Shown here piece by piece: positions 20,125 to 27,662 of a stretch of DNA of 64,000 bases. The stretch lies in contig NZ_AXAR01000006.1 in the NCBI RefSeq assembly GCF_000472905.1, forward strand, positions 124,001 through 188,000, read 5' to 3'. The notes under the pieces are model-generated. The model saw only the letters and a program-made list of their open reading frames with translations, was not told the DNA's origin and made no database searches. The DNA comes from Alicyclobacillus pomorum DSM 14955 (lineage in GTDB: Bacteria; Bacillota; Bacilli; Alicyclobacillales; Alicyclobacillaceae). The position numbers were made by a program, and so were the translations under genes. Every line of letters starts with the position of its first letter. Position 1 is the first letter of the stretch.

Positions 20125-20319
20125 CTAGATCCACAAGGTGATTCTCAGAATGGTGGGGATGAGCGAAGAATGGTAACAGGGGAATCGGGGTGGAAGTGAA
20201 GGATCGGCATAAACCACCAATATATGCGGCCCATTATCAGTTTCCTGTTCAATTTTGCAGTCCCGGACGGGGATGAACATGTCTTCCTCAAAAGGCATTA
20301 CATGTACCTTGGCTTTCAT
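20125..20319 (-). CDS. Possible small hypothetical protein
   Basis: This 64-residue frame opens MKAKVHVMPFEEDMF and has ordinary amino-acid composition. The only ribosome-site candidate is GGAG three bases before the ATG, which is too close. I do not recognise it. It may be chance. Confidence 0.25.
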   Translation of the reverse strand: MKAKVHVMPFEEDMFIPVRDCKIEQETDNGPHILVVYADPSLPPRFPCYHSSLIPTILRITLWI

Positions 20320-20606
20320 CCGCTCCAGCGTCGCCTTTCAGTCTCCGCGGGTGTGACGGATAACGTCGCCCCTATGCATTCCCAGGCCATACATAACAGA
20401 CTGTTAGATTCCTCGAAAGAAACCAGTTGTCCCAGAACCCCACCAAAAAAGTGTGCGAGGGAGGAGAATCCAAGACGGCGCCACTGTGCCTGCCTGTAAA
20501 ACTCCATGCACAAGGAGATTGTCCAATCCTTTCGCAGTTTCCAACATATGATGAAACGACTGGACAAAGTGTACCGATTACGACTGGCTGGAGTGAGGTA
20601 TGAGCC

Positions 20607-21218
20607 ATGACGAACCGTGTAAGTCGTTCGCGTAAGCGTAAACAAGCGAAACAGACGAAGCAGGCACTGCATGCACTATATGAGCAGCAGGATCAGCAGG
20701 ATCAGCAGGATCAGCAGGATCACCAGGATCTCCAGGATCTCCAGGATCTCCAGGATCTCCAGGATCTCCAGGATCACCAGGATCACCAGGATCTCCAGGA
20801 TCACCAGGATCTCCAGGATCTCCAGGATCTCCAGGATCTCCAGGATCTCCAGGATCTCCAGGAACTCCAAGAACACCAAGAACACCAAGAACACCAAGAG
20901 CACCAAGAGCGCCTAGAGCGCCTAGAGCGCCTAGAACGCCTAGAACGCCTAGAACGCCTAGAACGCCTAGAACGCCAAGAGTACCAGGAGTACCAGCGGA
21001 TGATACGAAAGGAGCTACGAAGATTATCGCGGGAATTAAAGCGTTTACGGGAACAGGAAGTTGAGCGTTTTAAACGCGAACTCGAAACAGCACGCCGTGA
21101 ACCTGAAATAACACAGGAGCAGCAATCTAAGAACCAGAAGGAAAGCGAGATTGTACCTACAATCGGAGAGATTTTACGCGACGGCATGAAACAATGGATC
21201 AACGGCATTTTACGGTGA
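20607..21218 (+). CDS. Low-complexity, 3-residue-periodic protein encoded by a 9-bp minisatellite
   Basis: This 203-residue protein has a basic start (residues 1-20), then about 35 tandem tripeptides (residues 26-130), then a charged helical tail ending IGEILRDGMKQWINGILR. The tripeptides drift from QQD through LQD and HQD to HQE, then RLE. It has no signal peptide or Cys. The block is very acidic at first and then balanced Arg/Glu, so a rod-like or coiled structure is likely. ATG 20607 follows AGTGAGG. All frames through the repeat are open, but only this one has a start with a site and a sensible tail. One other frame reads Gly-Ser-Pro collagen-like units but is blocked by TGA just before the repeat. 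Function unknown. Confidence 0.6.
   Translation: MTNRVSRSRKRKQAKQTKQALHALYEQQDQQDQQDQQDHQDLQDLQDLQDLQDLQDHQDHQDLQDHQDLQDLQDLQDLQDLQDLQELQEHQEHQEHQEHQERLERLERLERLERLERLERLERQEYQEYQRMIRKELRRLSRELKRLREQEVERFKRELETARREPEITQEQQSKNQKESEIVPTIGEILRDGMKQWINGILR
20682..20996 (+). repeat. Minisatellite of about 35 nine-base units
   Basis: Units evolve along the array: GATCAGCAG, GATCACCAG, GATCTCCAG (the bulk), then GAACACCAA, then GAGCGCCTA and GAACGCCTA. All are exactly 9 bases, so the reading frame is kept. Blocks of identical units indicate recent local expansion, and the unit number probably varies between strains. Confidence 0.95.
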
Positions 21219-21370
21219 GTCATAACAAGCATCACAATCTACCAGCGGTATGACGCCTAGCTTCGGAATTCGTACCAAAAAATCTACTTAAGTTAACAGG
21301 TTGATTATCACGCAGAGGCGGGGTATCCGTTTATTAGAGGGAGTCGTATGCTTCTACGGGGAGGATCCAT

Positions 21371-21478
21371 TTGGAAACAGGATGGAGTTCTAGAGTGGAT
21401 CGAGAAATATCGCCTTTAAAAAAGAGAGATTGGTTTTTTCAACGGAGAATCTTGGTTAAACGTACAAAGATTCTTTAA
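21371..21478 (+). CDS. Possible 35-residue basic peptide
   Basis: TTG 21371 follows GGGGAGGATCCAT, a strong ribosome site. The peptide METGWSSRVDREISP continues into a very basic end (KKRDWFFQRR, VKRTKIL). It lies 150 bases after the minisatellite gene. No homolog is known to me, and chance is possible. Confidence 0.22.
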   Translation: METGWSSRVDREISPLKKRDWFFQRRILVKRTKIL

Positions 21479-21621
21479 CCTTTTAGATATACCCCCGACT
21501 TTAGTAAAGTGGACCCTTTTGTTAAGACACGGGACACCGATGTTCTGATATCAGTCCTACAACCTTCCTCTCAAGACATGTATGCATACCGGGTTCCTTC
21601 GTTGGGGATATGAACATTTCA

Positions 21622-21643
21622 GGACTGCCCCAATGGGCAGTCC
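21622..21643 (-). terminator. Hairpin downstream of the serine hydrolase gene
   Basis: GGACTGCCC / GGGCAGTCC forms a 9-bp stem about 80 bases past the hydrolase stop on the minus strand. The T-tract is weak (TGAAATGTTC). Confidence 0.4.
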
Positions 21644-21722
21644 CCTTCAGTTCAACTGTTTTGGTTCAGCATGCGACGGATTTCATGATGGTCAATGGCT
21701 GTGCGTACGAGGAATCCGTTGT

Positions 21723-22925
21723 TTACAGTTTCTGTAACATACTGTAGACCGCTGACTCGAACTCGAGGAAGCCCAAGTACGAAGCTGCGTCTTGGAACGG
21801 GAATACTTGGGATGCCCAAAATCCGCCAATTCCGTTCTTGCGATCAATCCAGTAGAACAGATTCGCCAGTCCCGCCCACATCAATTGGCCTGCTGGCCGA
21901 CCTGTTGGGGTGGGATCCTCGTTTACCTGGAATGTATAGGCCCACGACTTTTGCACCCCAGGGTAAAACTCGCCGTCATTCGACAGCGATGGATCGGAAG
22001 AGACCCAACCGCCGCTCTTCAATGCCCCTAGCCCGTTCTGACTCATTTTCGCAACCGTTTCCGCTGTCAGTACACGACCATATGGGCCCGTACCGTCATT
22101 CAGAATCATTCGGATAAACTTCATGTACTCACCAATGCTGGCGTACAAACCGTGGCCTCCCATGTCCATTTCGGGAGGTTGTGGCAAGATGAGGTCAGGG
22201 CGGGGCGTGAGTTTGCCGTCCTGTCCCCGAGTGTGGATGGTTGCACGGCGTTCCATCATCGACGGTGTGAGCGTGAATCCGATGTCTGTCATGCCGAGGG
22301 GAGCAAAAATACGCTCGGCCATGACTTCGCCCAGTCGCTTCCCGCGTACGGCTTCGACAACCTTGCCAACCCAGTCGATGTTGACGCCATAGTTCCAGCG
22401 TTCGCCTGGATCGAATAGCAACACACTCTGAATCGATGCGAAGGAACTATTGAGGATGGATGGGATTTCTTTTGCATTACGATATCTTTGATCCTCATGG
22501 CTGAAGAACTCGTAGCCGAAGCCAGCGGTGTGGAGCATCAGCATGTTGATGGTAATGTCGGTCCTGGGTGCTCTTAGTATCGGCCGCCCCTCTGAGTCAA
22601 ACCCCTCGAGAACCTGAATCTCGGCAATTTCAGGCACATACTCCTTGACAGGGTCTTCAAGACTGACCTTGCCTTCCTCGACCAATTGCATTAATGCTGT
22701 GCCGGTTAGGGCCTTCGTGGTAGAGAAGAGAGCAAATACTGTATCGGGCGTCATGCGTGTTTCCTTACCGAGCTCGCGTGCTCCGGCTGCACCCTCGAAG
22801 ATGTTACCATCGCGGTCCGTTACCATTGCGACCACTCCGGGTACGCCGCCGGCCCTGTCTACAGCGTTACTCAAAACCTTGTTGAGGGTATCATGCAGAA
22901 CACTTTTGACCGCTTGACTCATCAT
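21723..22925 (-). CDS. Serine hydrolase, class C beta-lactamase/esterase (EstB) family
   Basis: This 400-residue enzyme of the beta-lactamase superfamily probably acts as an esterase or peptidase. The nucleophile motif STTK lies near residue 69 and the Tyr motif YGVN (in WNYGVNIDWVG) near residue 176. GGHGLYAS near residue 254 stands in for the KTG strand, as in EstB-type esterases. There is no signal peptide, so it acts in the cytoplasm and a role in beta-lactam resistance is unlikely. ATG 22925 follows GGTGAGGAAAT. It stands alone, downstream of the truncated ABC ATPase gene on the same strand. Confidence 0.88.
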   Translation of the reverse strand: MMSQAVKSVLHDTLNKVLSNAVDRAGGVPGVVAMVTDRDGNIFEGAAGARELGKETRMTPDTVFALFSTTKALTGTALMQLVEEGKVSLEDPVKEYVPEIAEIQVLEGFDSEGRPILRAPRTDITINMLMLHTAGFGYEFFSHEDQRYRNAKEIPSILNSSFASIQSVLLFDPGERWNYGVNIDWVGKVVEAVRGKRLGEVMAERIFAPLGMTDIGFTLTPSMMERRATIHTRGQDGKLTPRPDLILPQPPEMDMGGHGLYASIGEYMKFIRMILNDGTGPYGRVLTAETVAKMSQNGLGALKSGGWVSSDPSLSNDGEFYPGVQKSWAYTFQVNEDPTPTGRPAGQLMWAGLANLFYWIDRKNGIGGFWASQVFPFQDAASYLGFLEFESAVYSMLQKL

Positions 22926-23053
22926 ATTTCCTCACCACCCAATCAAAAAGTCAGATAGTTCCGAAATATAAAGTATCATTCTCGGATCAGAACGGTCAAG
23001 TTACGTCGGATACCTCTCTTCCGTGTTTCCTCTGGCACCGTTGCACTACGCCA

Positions 23054-23863
23054 TCACCGAGCAGCCAGGCAACACCTGACGGCACGAGAGCGCACGTGGA
23101 CGGTTCCATCCTGCCGTTCCACCCGTTCCACACCAGGTAGCATCTGAATCAATGCCTTATCCGCCGTTTCCGATTGGAACGAGAGGTGATGACCCGCAGC
23201 GAATCTCGTAACCAGGCGCTTTGGAGAATCGAGCGCTATCACTTTACCGTGATTGAACATGGCCACCCTATCACAGAGCCGTTCCGCCTCTTCCATATAA
23301 TGCGTTGTTAAGACAATCGTTTTTCCATCTTCACGCAATTGTAAAATGAGGTCCCATAGTTCACGTCGCGCACGTGGATCCAGACCGGTACTCGGTTCGT
23401 CTAGGAATACGACTTCCGGATCGTGAATGACCGCCATCGCCAAGGTTAGGCGCTGCTTCCAACCACCTGACAGGTCCTTAAACTGCTTATTGAGAACCTC
23501 GTTGAGACCCAACTCCTTTACAATCTTGTCTATATTGCAACGCTTACGATAGAAAGACGAAAACAGTGAGATGGCCTCTTTTACCTTCATCCGCTCCTGA
23601 ATGGAAGTCGACTGGAACTGGACACCAATCCGTTGACGCAGCTCCAAAGGTTCCTTGTCTGGATCCAGCCCGAGTACTTGAACAAGGCCGGAGTCGCGCT
23701 TTCGAAGCCCCTCCATAATTTCGATGGTCGTCGTCTTGCCGGCTCCATTCGGACCGACAATCCCGAAAATTTCCCCCTGTTCAACGTGAAAACTGACGCC
23801 GCGAACCGCATGATGATTTTTGTATCGCTTATGCAATCCCTCAACCAGTATTGAATTTGGCAC
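23054..23863 (-). CDS. ABC transporter ATP-binding protein, orphan and C-terminally short
   Basis: This is an ATPase of a multidrug/antibiotic-type ABC exporter. The 269-residue protein has Walker A GPNGAGKTTT (near residue 38), the Q-loop in GVQFQSTS, signature LSGGWKQRL, Walker B VVFLDEPSTGLD and the switch His in TTHYMEEAE. The accessory C-terminal domain usual in this subfamily stops after VHVRSR with an odd Cys-rich tail, and no ABC-2 permease follows. The gene is therefore probably a remnant of a transporter operon. GTG 23863 follows AGGGGGATTGTT, which falls inside the truncated end of the MBL-fold pseudogene. Confidence 0.75.
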   Translation of the reverse strand: MPNSILVEGLHKRYKNHHAVRGVSFHVEQGEIFGIVGPNGAGKTTTIEIMEGLRKRDSGLVQVLGLDPDKEPLELRQRIGVQFQSTSIQERMKVKEAISLFSSFYRKRCNIDKIVKELGLNEVLNKQFKDLSGGWKQRLTLAMAVIHDPEVVFLDEPSTGLDPRARRELWDLILQLREDGKTIVLTTHYMEEAERLCDRVAMFNHGKVIALDSPKRLVTRFAAGHHLSFQSETADKALIQMLPGVERVERQDGTVHVRSRAVRCCLAAR

Positions 23864-24526
23864 AACAATCCCCCTGAATGGCGTTCGGATAACTGTACAT
23901 AAAGGTTACCCAATCCCGATCCGCCACGACCTGCAGGATATCTCCAGTCAGTAGAGCACCTTTCCCATTCGCGCCGCGACTCCAGTGAAGAACAGTGCCG
24001 CCAGCAAAGTGTCCGCCCACGTGAATGAGCTTGGTTTCACTCGTAAGTTGTCGTTCGTTGCCTTCCCAAAATACTATCCGGTCACTAGGACGCATGACCC
24101 ATTCACGGTCGTTCTTATGTAAATAGATGGGGCAGTCAAACCTGTCGGCCCATTCAACCATGGCAGAGTAGTAATGCGGATGGGATATCGCAATCGCTTG
24201 ATGCCGCCAATGCCTCGAATGAGGTCGGTGGTCACGTCGTCTATGTAGGTGATACAGTCCCACAGGATGTTGCCATCCGGAGTCCGAACCAACAGTGCTC
24301 GCTGTCCAATCCCGAATTCGGGAAAGGTCACAATCCCAATCAGGTTGGGTTCCTGCGCTTGAAAAGCATTTTTGTATGCCTTGGCCTTCATGTCTTCCAG
24401 CGTCGTCCAATGTTGTCCCTGATATCCGACGTATTGGCGCTCATCTTGGCATATGGGACAAACCTCGGGTGGATTATCACTTAGAGAAAACTGGGTACCA
24501 CATGTTACGCAAATCCATGGAATCAT
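23841..24526 (-). pseudogene. MBL-fold metallo-hydrolase, frameshifted and 3'-truncated
   Basis: The first frame (24526 inward) opens MIPWICVTCGTQF with a rubredoxin-like CxxC..CPIC start, then GIVTFPEFGIGQRALLV and DLIRGIGGIK. The second frame continues without a gap, AIAISHPHYYSAMVEW (the HxH metal motif) to HVGGHFAGGTVLHW and LTGDILQVV. Restoring one G near 24197 joins them. The protein then loses its usual last ~70 residues after FMYSYPNAI, where the ABC ATPase gene begins. The region is decayed; what it hydrolysed is unknown. Confidence 0.75.
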
Positions 24527-24599
24527 GGTTTCGTCACCTCTGAACCCACTATAATCACGAATCCCAGTGACCTCTATACGCCTTTGGTTGTATATGAAA

Positions 24600-24643
24600 A
24601 GCCATTGAAATCTACGAAGTACGACTTCATAGACTCAATGGCT
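24600..24643 (-). terminator. Terminator of the phosphoribosyltransferase/OMPDC/HisI operon
   Basis: AGCCATTGA pairs with TCAATGGCT, with further inner pairing (CTACGAAGTA / GACTTCATAG type). On the minus strand TTTTCATAT follows. It lies about 100 bases past the HisI-like stop and could work in both directions. Confidence 0.65.
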
Positions 24644-24744
24644 CTTTGCTTCAATTCACGACCGTTTGCTGTTAAGGTCGGTTACAGGTGAGGGCATGCG
24701 GATTTCTCCCCACCGGGCTCCCTGCTCGCTCACTCGGCTTTTTT

Positions 24745-25098
24745 CTATCGGTGTTGCGGTACAATCTCCTTATAGAAGCAACTCGAATACCCGTAGTGGC
24801 AAACGGGGGATTCGGGTACAACCTCCAACAGCACAGTGTCGTCGTCACAATCTACGACAATGCGCTGGACGTACACATACTTGCCGTCCTCCTCGCCTTT
24901 GACCTGAACGCGGCCAAGGGTACGCCGGAACAAGGTGACTCGTCCGGTCTCCAAGGTCTTCTTCCACGCTTCCTCGTTCACAAAGCCGACCATCAGGACC
25001 TCCCTGGTTTCTGCATGCTGCAATACCACAGGCACCAGACCGTTCAGTTTCGTAAAATCGAGCTTGGCCGTACCGACCGTCGTACCATCCGCTGTCAT
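24745..25098 (-). CDS. Divergent phosphoribosyl-AMP cyclohydrolase (HisI)-like protein
   Basis: HisI opens the purine ring of phosphoribosyl-AMP in histidine synthesis. This 117-residue protein keeps the fold markers: LNGLVPVVLQ, TREVLMVGFVNEEAWKKTLETG, the metal-binding DCDDD and the C-terminal CHYGYSSCFY. The substrate-contact segment differs: family members have W(S/R)RSR..LW.KGETSG, whereas here it is LFRRTLGRVQVKGEEDG. The metal centre should be intact while the substrate is probably not PR-AMP. ATG 25098 follows GGGAGG at good spacing, 23 bases past the OMPDC-like stop. No other his gene is near. It is the third gene of the operon. Confidence 0.78.
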   Translation of the reverse strand: MTADGTTVGTAKLDFTKLNGLVPVVLQHAETREVLMVGFVNEEAWKKTLETGRVTLFRRTLGRVQVKGEEDGKYVYVQRIVVDCDDDTVLLEVVPESPVCHYGYSSCFYKEIVPQHR

Positions 25099-25121
25099 CC
25101 TCGGCATCCTCCCTCGTTCAT

Positions 25122-25844
25122 CTATGCGAAACACAGCGCCGCATCGCCCAGCACTTTCGCTGCCTCTTTGGGACTGTCACTGGCATACACGGCCCGCCCA
25201 ACAATCGCGTAGCACGAGCACCCTGGTGCAGCGGCAAACGCGTCCCTGATACTCCCTCCCATGGTCCCGATGCCTGTCATCAACAGGGTGGGCTTGCGGC
25301 TGGGCGTCGAGAGAAGTTCACTTACGCGTCGGACTCCTTCCAAGTTTGTGCTCGGTACGATGAAGTGCTCAACGCCCATCTTGAATCCATGTTCCAAAAT
25401 TCGAGTGGGTCCATCATCGACCACGTATCCACCCCCGCTCACCTTGTACTCCACCATGGGGAAATCGCCCCCAAGGATGGGGCTAAGCTCTTGGCGCTGC
25501 GAATGCGTAACAAACTCTGCAACCGCTGAAGGGCCGGCCAAAGGAAAGAGGATCAGTCCGTCGACCCCTGCCTCCCGGCAGATGGCACAGAACTTTTTCG
25601 CCATGTCGGGAATGTCCAGCCCTGCCTTCTGGTGATCGTATAAGATGGGCAGGTCCGTGATCTCACGGATGCTCCGAACCGCATTGGCGAGCCCCAAGCG
25701 AAGGGCGCCAGCCATCCCCAGCTTAAATCCCACCACGCCCTCGACGTCGCACGTGTCCTCCACCACGCGCCGAATGTCCTCCACAGACTCCAAATCGAGC
25801 GCAGGGACGATTCCATATTCAGACCGAAACTTCAGATTACCCAA
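25122..25844 (-). CDS. Orotidine 5'-phosphate decarboxylase-like protein
   Basis: OMP-decarboxylase family proteins act on phosphoribosyl or sugar-phosphate ligands in a TIM barrel. The 240-residue protein starts with the family strand IVPALDLES and has the active-site Asp/Lys cluster as YDHQKAGLDIPDMAKKF (canonical DxKxxDIP). A phosphate-binding end follows (TLLMTGIGTMGGSIRDAF and AIVGRAVYASDSP). The spacing of the Lys and Asp is looser than in housekeeping PyrF, so it may use another substrate. TTG 25844 follows AGGAGGGCATCCA. It is the second gene of a three-gene operon between the phosphoribosyltransferase and the HisI-like gene, away from any pyr genes. Confidence 0.75.
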   Translation of the reverse strand: MGNLKFRSEYGIVPALDLESVEDIRRVVEDTCDVEGVVGFKLGMAGALRLGLANAVRSIREITDLPILYDHQKAGLDIPDMAKKFCAICREAGVDGLILFPLAGPSAVAEFVTHSQRQELSPILGGDFPMVEYKVSGGGYVVDDGPTRILEHGFKMGVEHFIVPSTNLEGVRRVSELLSTPSRKPTLLMTGIGTMGGSIRDAFAAAPGCSCYAIVGRAVYASDSPKEAAKVLGDAALCFA

Positions 25845-25940
25845 TGGATGCCCTCCTGTCTTCCCCCAGGACCAACCCCGGCTTCATCTTTCCGACACTG
25901 CCGCCAACGCGGTATCCCGTTGCCAAGGGGGATGGTTGTC

Positions 25941-27386
25941 CTATGCCTCTCTCGTCAAAGCGGGAGCCAAATCATACGGATACCTGCTTTCAAGGTACTG
26001 GTGGGCAAACTGGTCAATTTTGTGCTGAATGGCAGTCGACAAGATGATGTGCGCTTGATTCGCGGTTTGCTGTTGTATCCGATCTCGAACTTCCTTCCAA
26101 TGCGCCTCGTCTGCGATTTGTATACTCGGTGTTCCCACACCGTTGTGATGATAGATGACCTCGTACAAACCTTCGCGTTCACTTTCATCCACTGTCTCCA
26201 CAACCAGGTGCCCCGCCAGGTTCACCACTTTCACTTCACCAGGAATGCTTCGCTTGAGTGGCACCATCCCGAATTTCATTCGGTCTTTGCCGTTGCTGTA
26301 GGCGGTTTTCATCGCCCAGCCGAGGGTGTCCCGGTTCATGTGCTGGTAGAATCCTGAGCCAATCCCATAAGCAACGAAATTCAAGGGAATGCCGCGGGCC
26401 TCAAGGATGGCGTCATAGCGCTTCATCACCTCGAAGCTCATGCCTTCCCCGATAAAGGCGCTGACCGTGTCCAGTAGGTCATTCGCCTTGGCGACCTGGT
26501 AGATTTCAATCGCCTGTTCAATGACATCTCCGCTGTCCGGCCGCATGGCAATCCGGATACCCCTGTCTTTCGCGTAACGCCCCAAGGATGGTAAACACTC
26601 ACGGATGACACGGTTGGCATCGTATGTGTCAATCAGCAAGGCCACAACCTTCTGGCCATCTTGGTAGGTCACATCGATGGCGTGAATAAAGCTGTCGTAC
26701 TCGTTGTCGAACTGCTGGGTGACTTTGTGAGACTGCGCCGAGACGCCCCCAAGCACCGCATGCGGTGTGTGTCGGCTGGTGTGGAAGTCGTCCGTTTGGT
26801 GCAGGGAAAGGTTCCACGCAGATCCAGCCCAGTACGCATCCTCCAAACTCCGGTGTGCCCGGAATCCATAGCTGTGGACCCGCCGGAAAAACGAGTCATC
26901 AAAACCGTAGAGCGCTTTTTTCTGCTCCAGGTATGTGCGGATGTGAAAGGCTTCCGTTGCGCAGTTGCTTGGAAAGTACGCCTTTAGGAAGTTGGCTTCC
27001 CACCACGTGACGAGTTCACCGAACCCCGCTTTGGTGTTGCGAATTTGGGCGAATGGCGTACCAACCGGGCACCACATCCCCTCCGGCAGTGTTTCAATCG
27101 AAATCGGCGCGTACCCATTGCACTCTTCGACCACTCGCAAAAAGAGTTTGGTCGGGAAAATCAATCCCATTCTCTTGGCGCACCGTTCCGCTTCTTCCAC
27201 ATGCGCCTTCGTGATTTGGATGGATAAAATCGACTGGACGATTTCCCGAAGTCCGTACAGGATCATGCCGGCCTTGCGGTTGTAAATGTGGCTGATTTCC
27301 CAATCTGAATTCACTTTCAGCCGATGGTGGGACAAGTTGTACGTGTCCGTCAGCGTGACTGGGTTATCCAGAATGTTTTTCAACAT
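25941..27386 (-). CDS. NAMPT-like phosphoribosyltransferase (nicotinate/nicotinamide family)
   Basis: The family joins a heterocyclic base to PRPP. The 481-residue protein has the NAMPT-type architecture and motifs: a TDTYNLSHH start, HSYGFRAHRS near the centre, RPDSGDV (the diphosphate-binding RPDSGDP equivalent) near residue 295, and a C-terminal PFxxDSG-like region replaced by YGIGSGFYQHMNRDTLGWAMKTAY. It could act on nicotinamide as NadV does. Its operon partners, an OMP-decarboxylase-like and a HisI-like enzyme, hint at a different base. ATG 27386 follows GGGAGGAATCTGTG. A leader with a mini-ORF and a terminator-like hairpin lies upstream. Confidence 0.82.
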   Translation of the reverse strand: MLKNILDNPVTLTDTYNLSHHRLKVNSDWEISHIYNRKAGMILYGLREIVQSILSIQITKAHVEEAERCAKRMGLIFPTKLFLRVVEECNGYAPISIETLPEGMWCPVGTPFAQIRNTKAGFGELVTWWEANFLKAYFPSNCATEAFHIRTYLEQKKALYGFDDSFFRRVHSYGFRAHRSLEDAYWAGSAWNLSLHQTDDFHTSRHTPHAVLGGVSAQSHKVTQQFDNEYDSFIHAIDVTYQDGQKVVALLIDTYDANRVIRECLPSLGRYAKDRGIRIAMRPDSGDVIEQAIEIYQVAKANDLLDTVSAFIGEGMSFEVMKRYDAILEARGIPLNFVAYGIGSGFYQHMNRDTLGWAMKTAYSNGKDRMKFGMVPLKRSIPGEVKVVNLAGHLVVETVDESEREGLYEVIYHHNGVGTPSIQIADEAHWKEVRDRIQQQTANQAHIILSTAIQHKIDQFAHQYLESRYPYDLAPALTREA

Positions 27387-27442
27387 CACAGATTCCTCCC
27401 TCATTTGAAATCCAACGTCTGGGCGGCCGCCTTGTACACGAG

Positions 27443-27463
27443 CTACAAGAATCCATCCAGCAT
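27443..27463 (-). CDS. Possible six-codon leader peptide
   Basis: AGGAGGTGAG precedes ATG 27463, which reads MLDGFL and stops at TAG. It lies about 55 bases before the phosphoribosyltransferase start and just after the hairpin at 27485-27519, so it may take part in translational control. The ribosome site spacing is short (4 bases). Evidence is limited to position. Confidence 0.3.
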   Translation of the reverse strand: MLDGFL

Positions 27464-27484
27464 CTCACCTCCTGTTCTAAACGA

Positions 27485-27519
27485 CAAAAAGGCGACATGT
27501 GCATCTGCACAGTCGCCTT
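27485..27519 (-). terminator. Terminator/attenuator hairpin in the leader of the phosphoribosyltransferase operon
   Basis: AAGGCGAC / GTCGCCTT forms the base, extended by TGTGCA / TGCACA with a one-base bulge, and is followed on the minus strand by TTTTTGTCG. It lies between ogt (stop 27663) and the operon start. It either ends ogt transcription or acts as an attenuator if the operon promoter is at about 27545-27580. Confidence 0.65.
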
Positions 27520-27662
27520 CGGTGGTCCGATCAGCATCCATTAATTCATACATGTTATATTTGAATACTCGGTTTAATGAATTGAATATTAGCACGAACG
27601 CGAATTTTTATCAACCAGATTTACCACGGCCATGAGACAATTCTTCGGCCTTTGTTCCGCCA

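Larger units (their letters stand above)
19986..20606. other. Intergenic region between focA and the minisatellite gene
   Basis: It holds the focA promoter region (20063-20103) and one weak small minus-strand frame (20125-20319). Nothing else is supported. Confidence 0.5.
21219..21722. other. Intergenic region
   Basis: It contains one very small frame with a good ribosome site (21371-21478) and a hairpin at 21622-21643. Otherwise nothing recognisable. Confidence 0.45.

Noticed and set aside
20671-20996. Gly-Ser-Pro collagen-like frame as a real gene
   Set aside because: A TGA stands immediately before the first Gly unit, no start is available, and Gly is lost after about 20 units. Kept as an observation only.
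20682-20996. CRISPR array
   Set aside because: Units are 9 bases with no spacers, so it is a coding minisatellite.
27420-27600. T-box or known riboswitch before the phosphoribosyltransferase gene
   Set aside because: No T-box antiterminator sequence or known aptamer core could be found; only the hairpin and mini-ORF remain.
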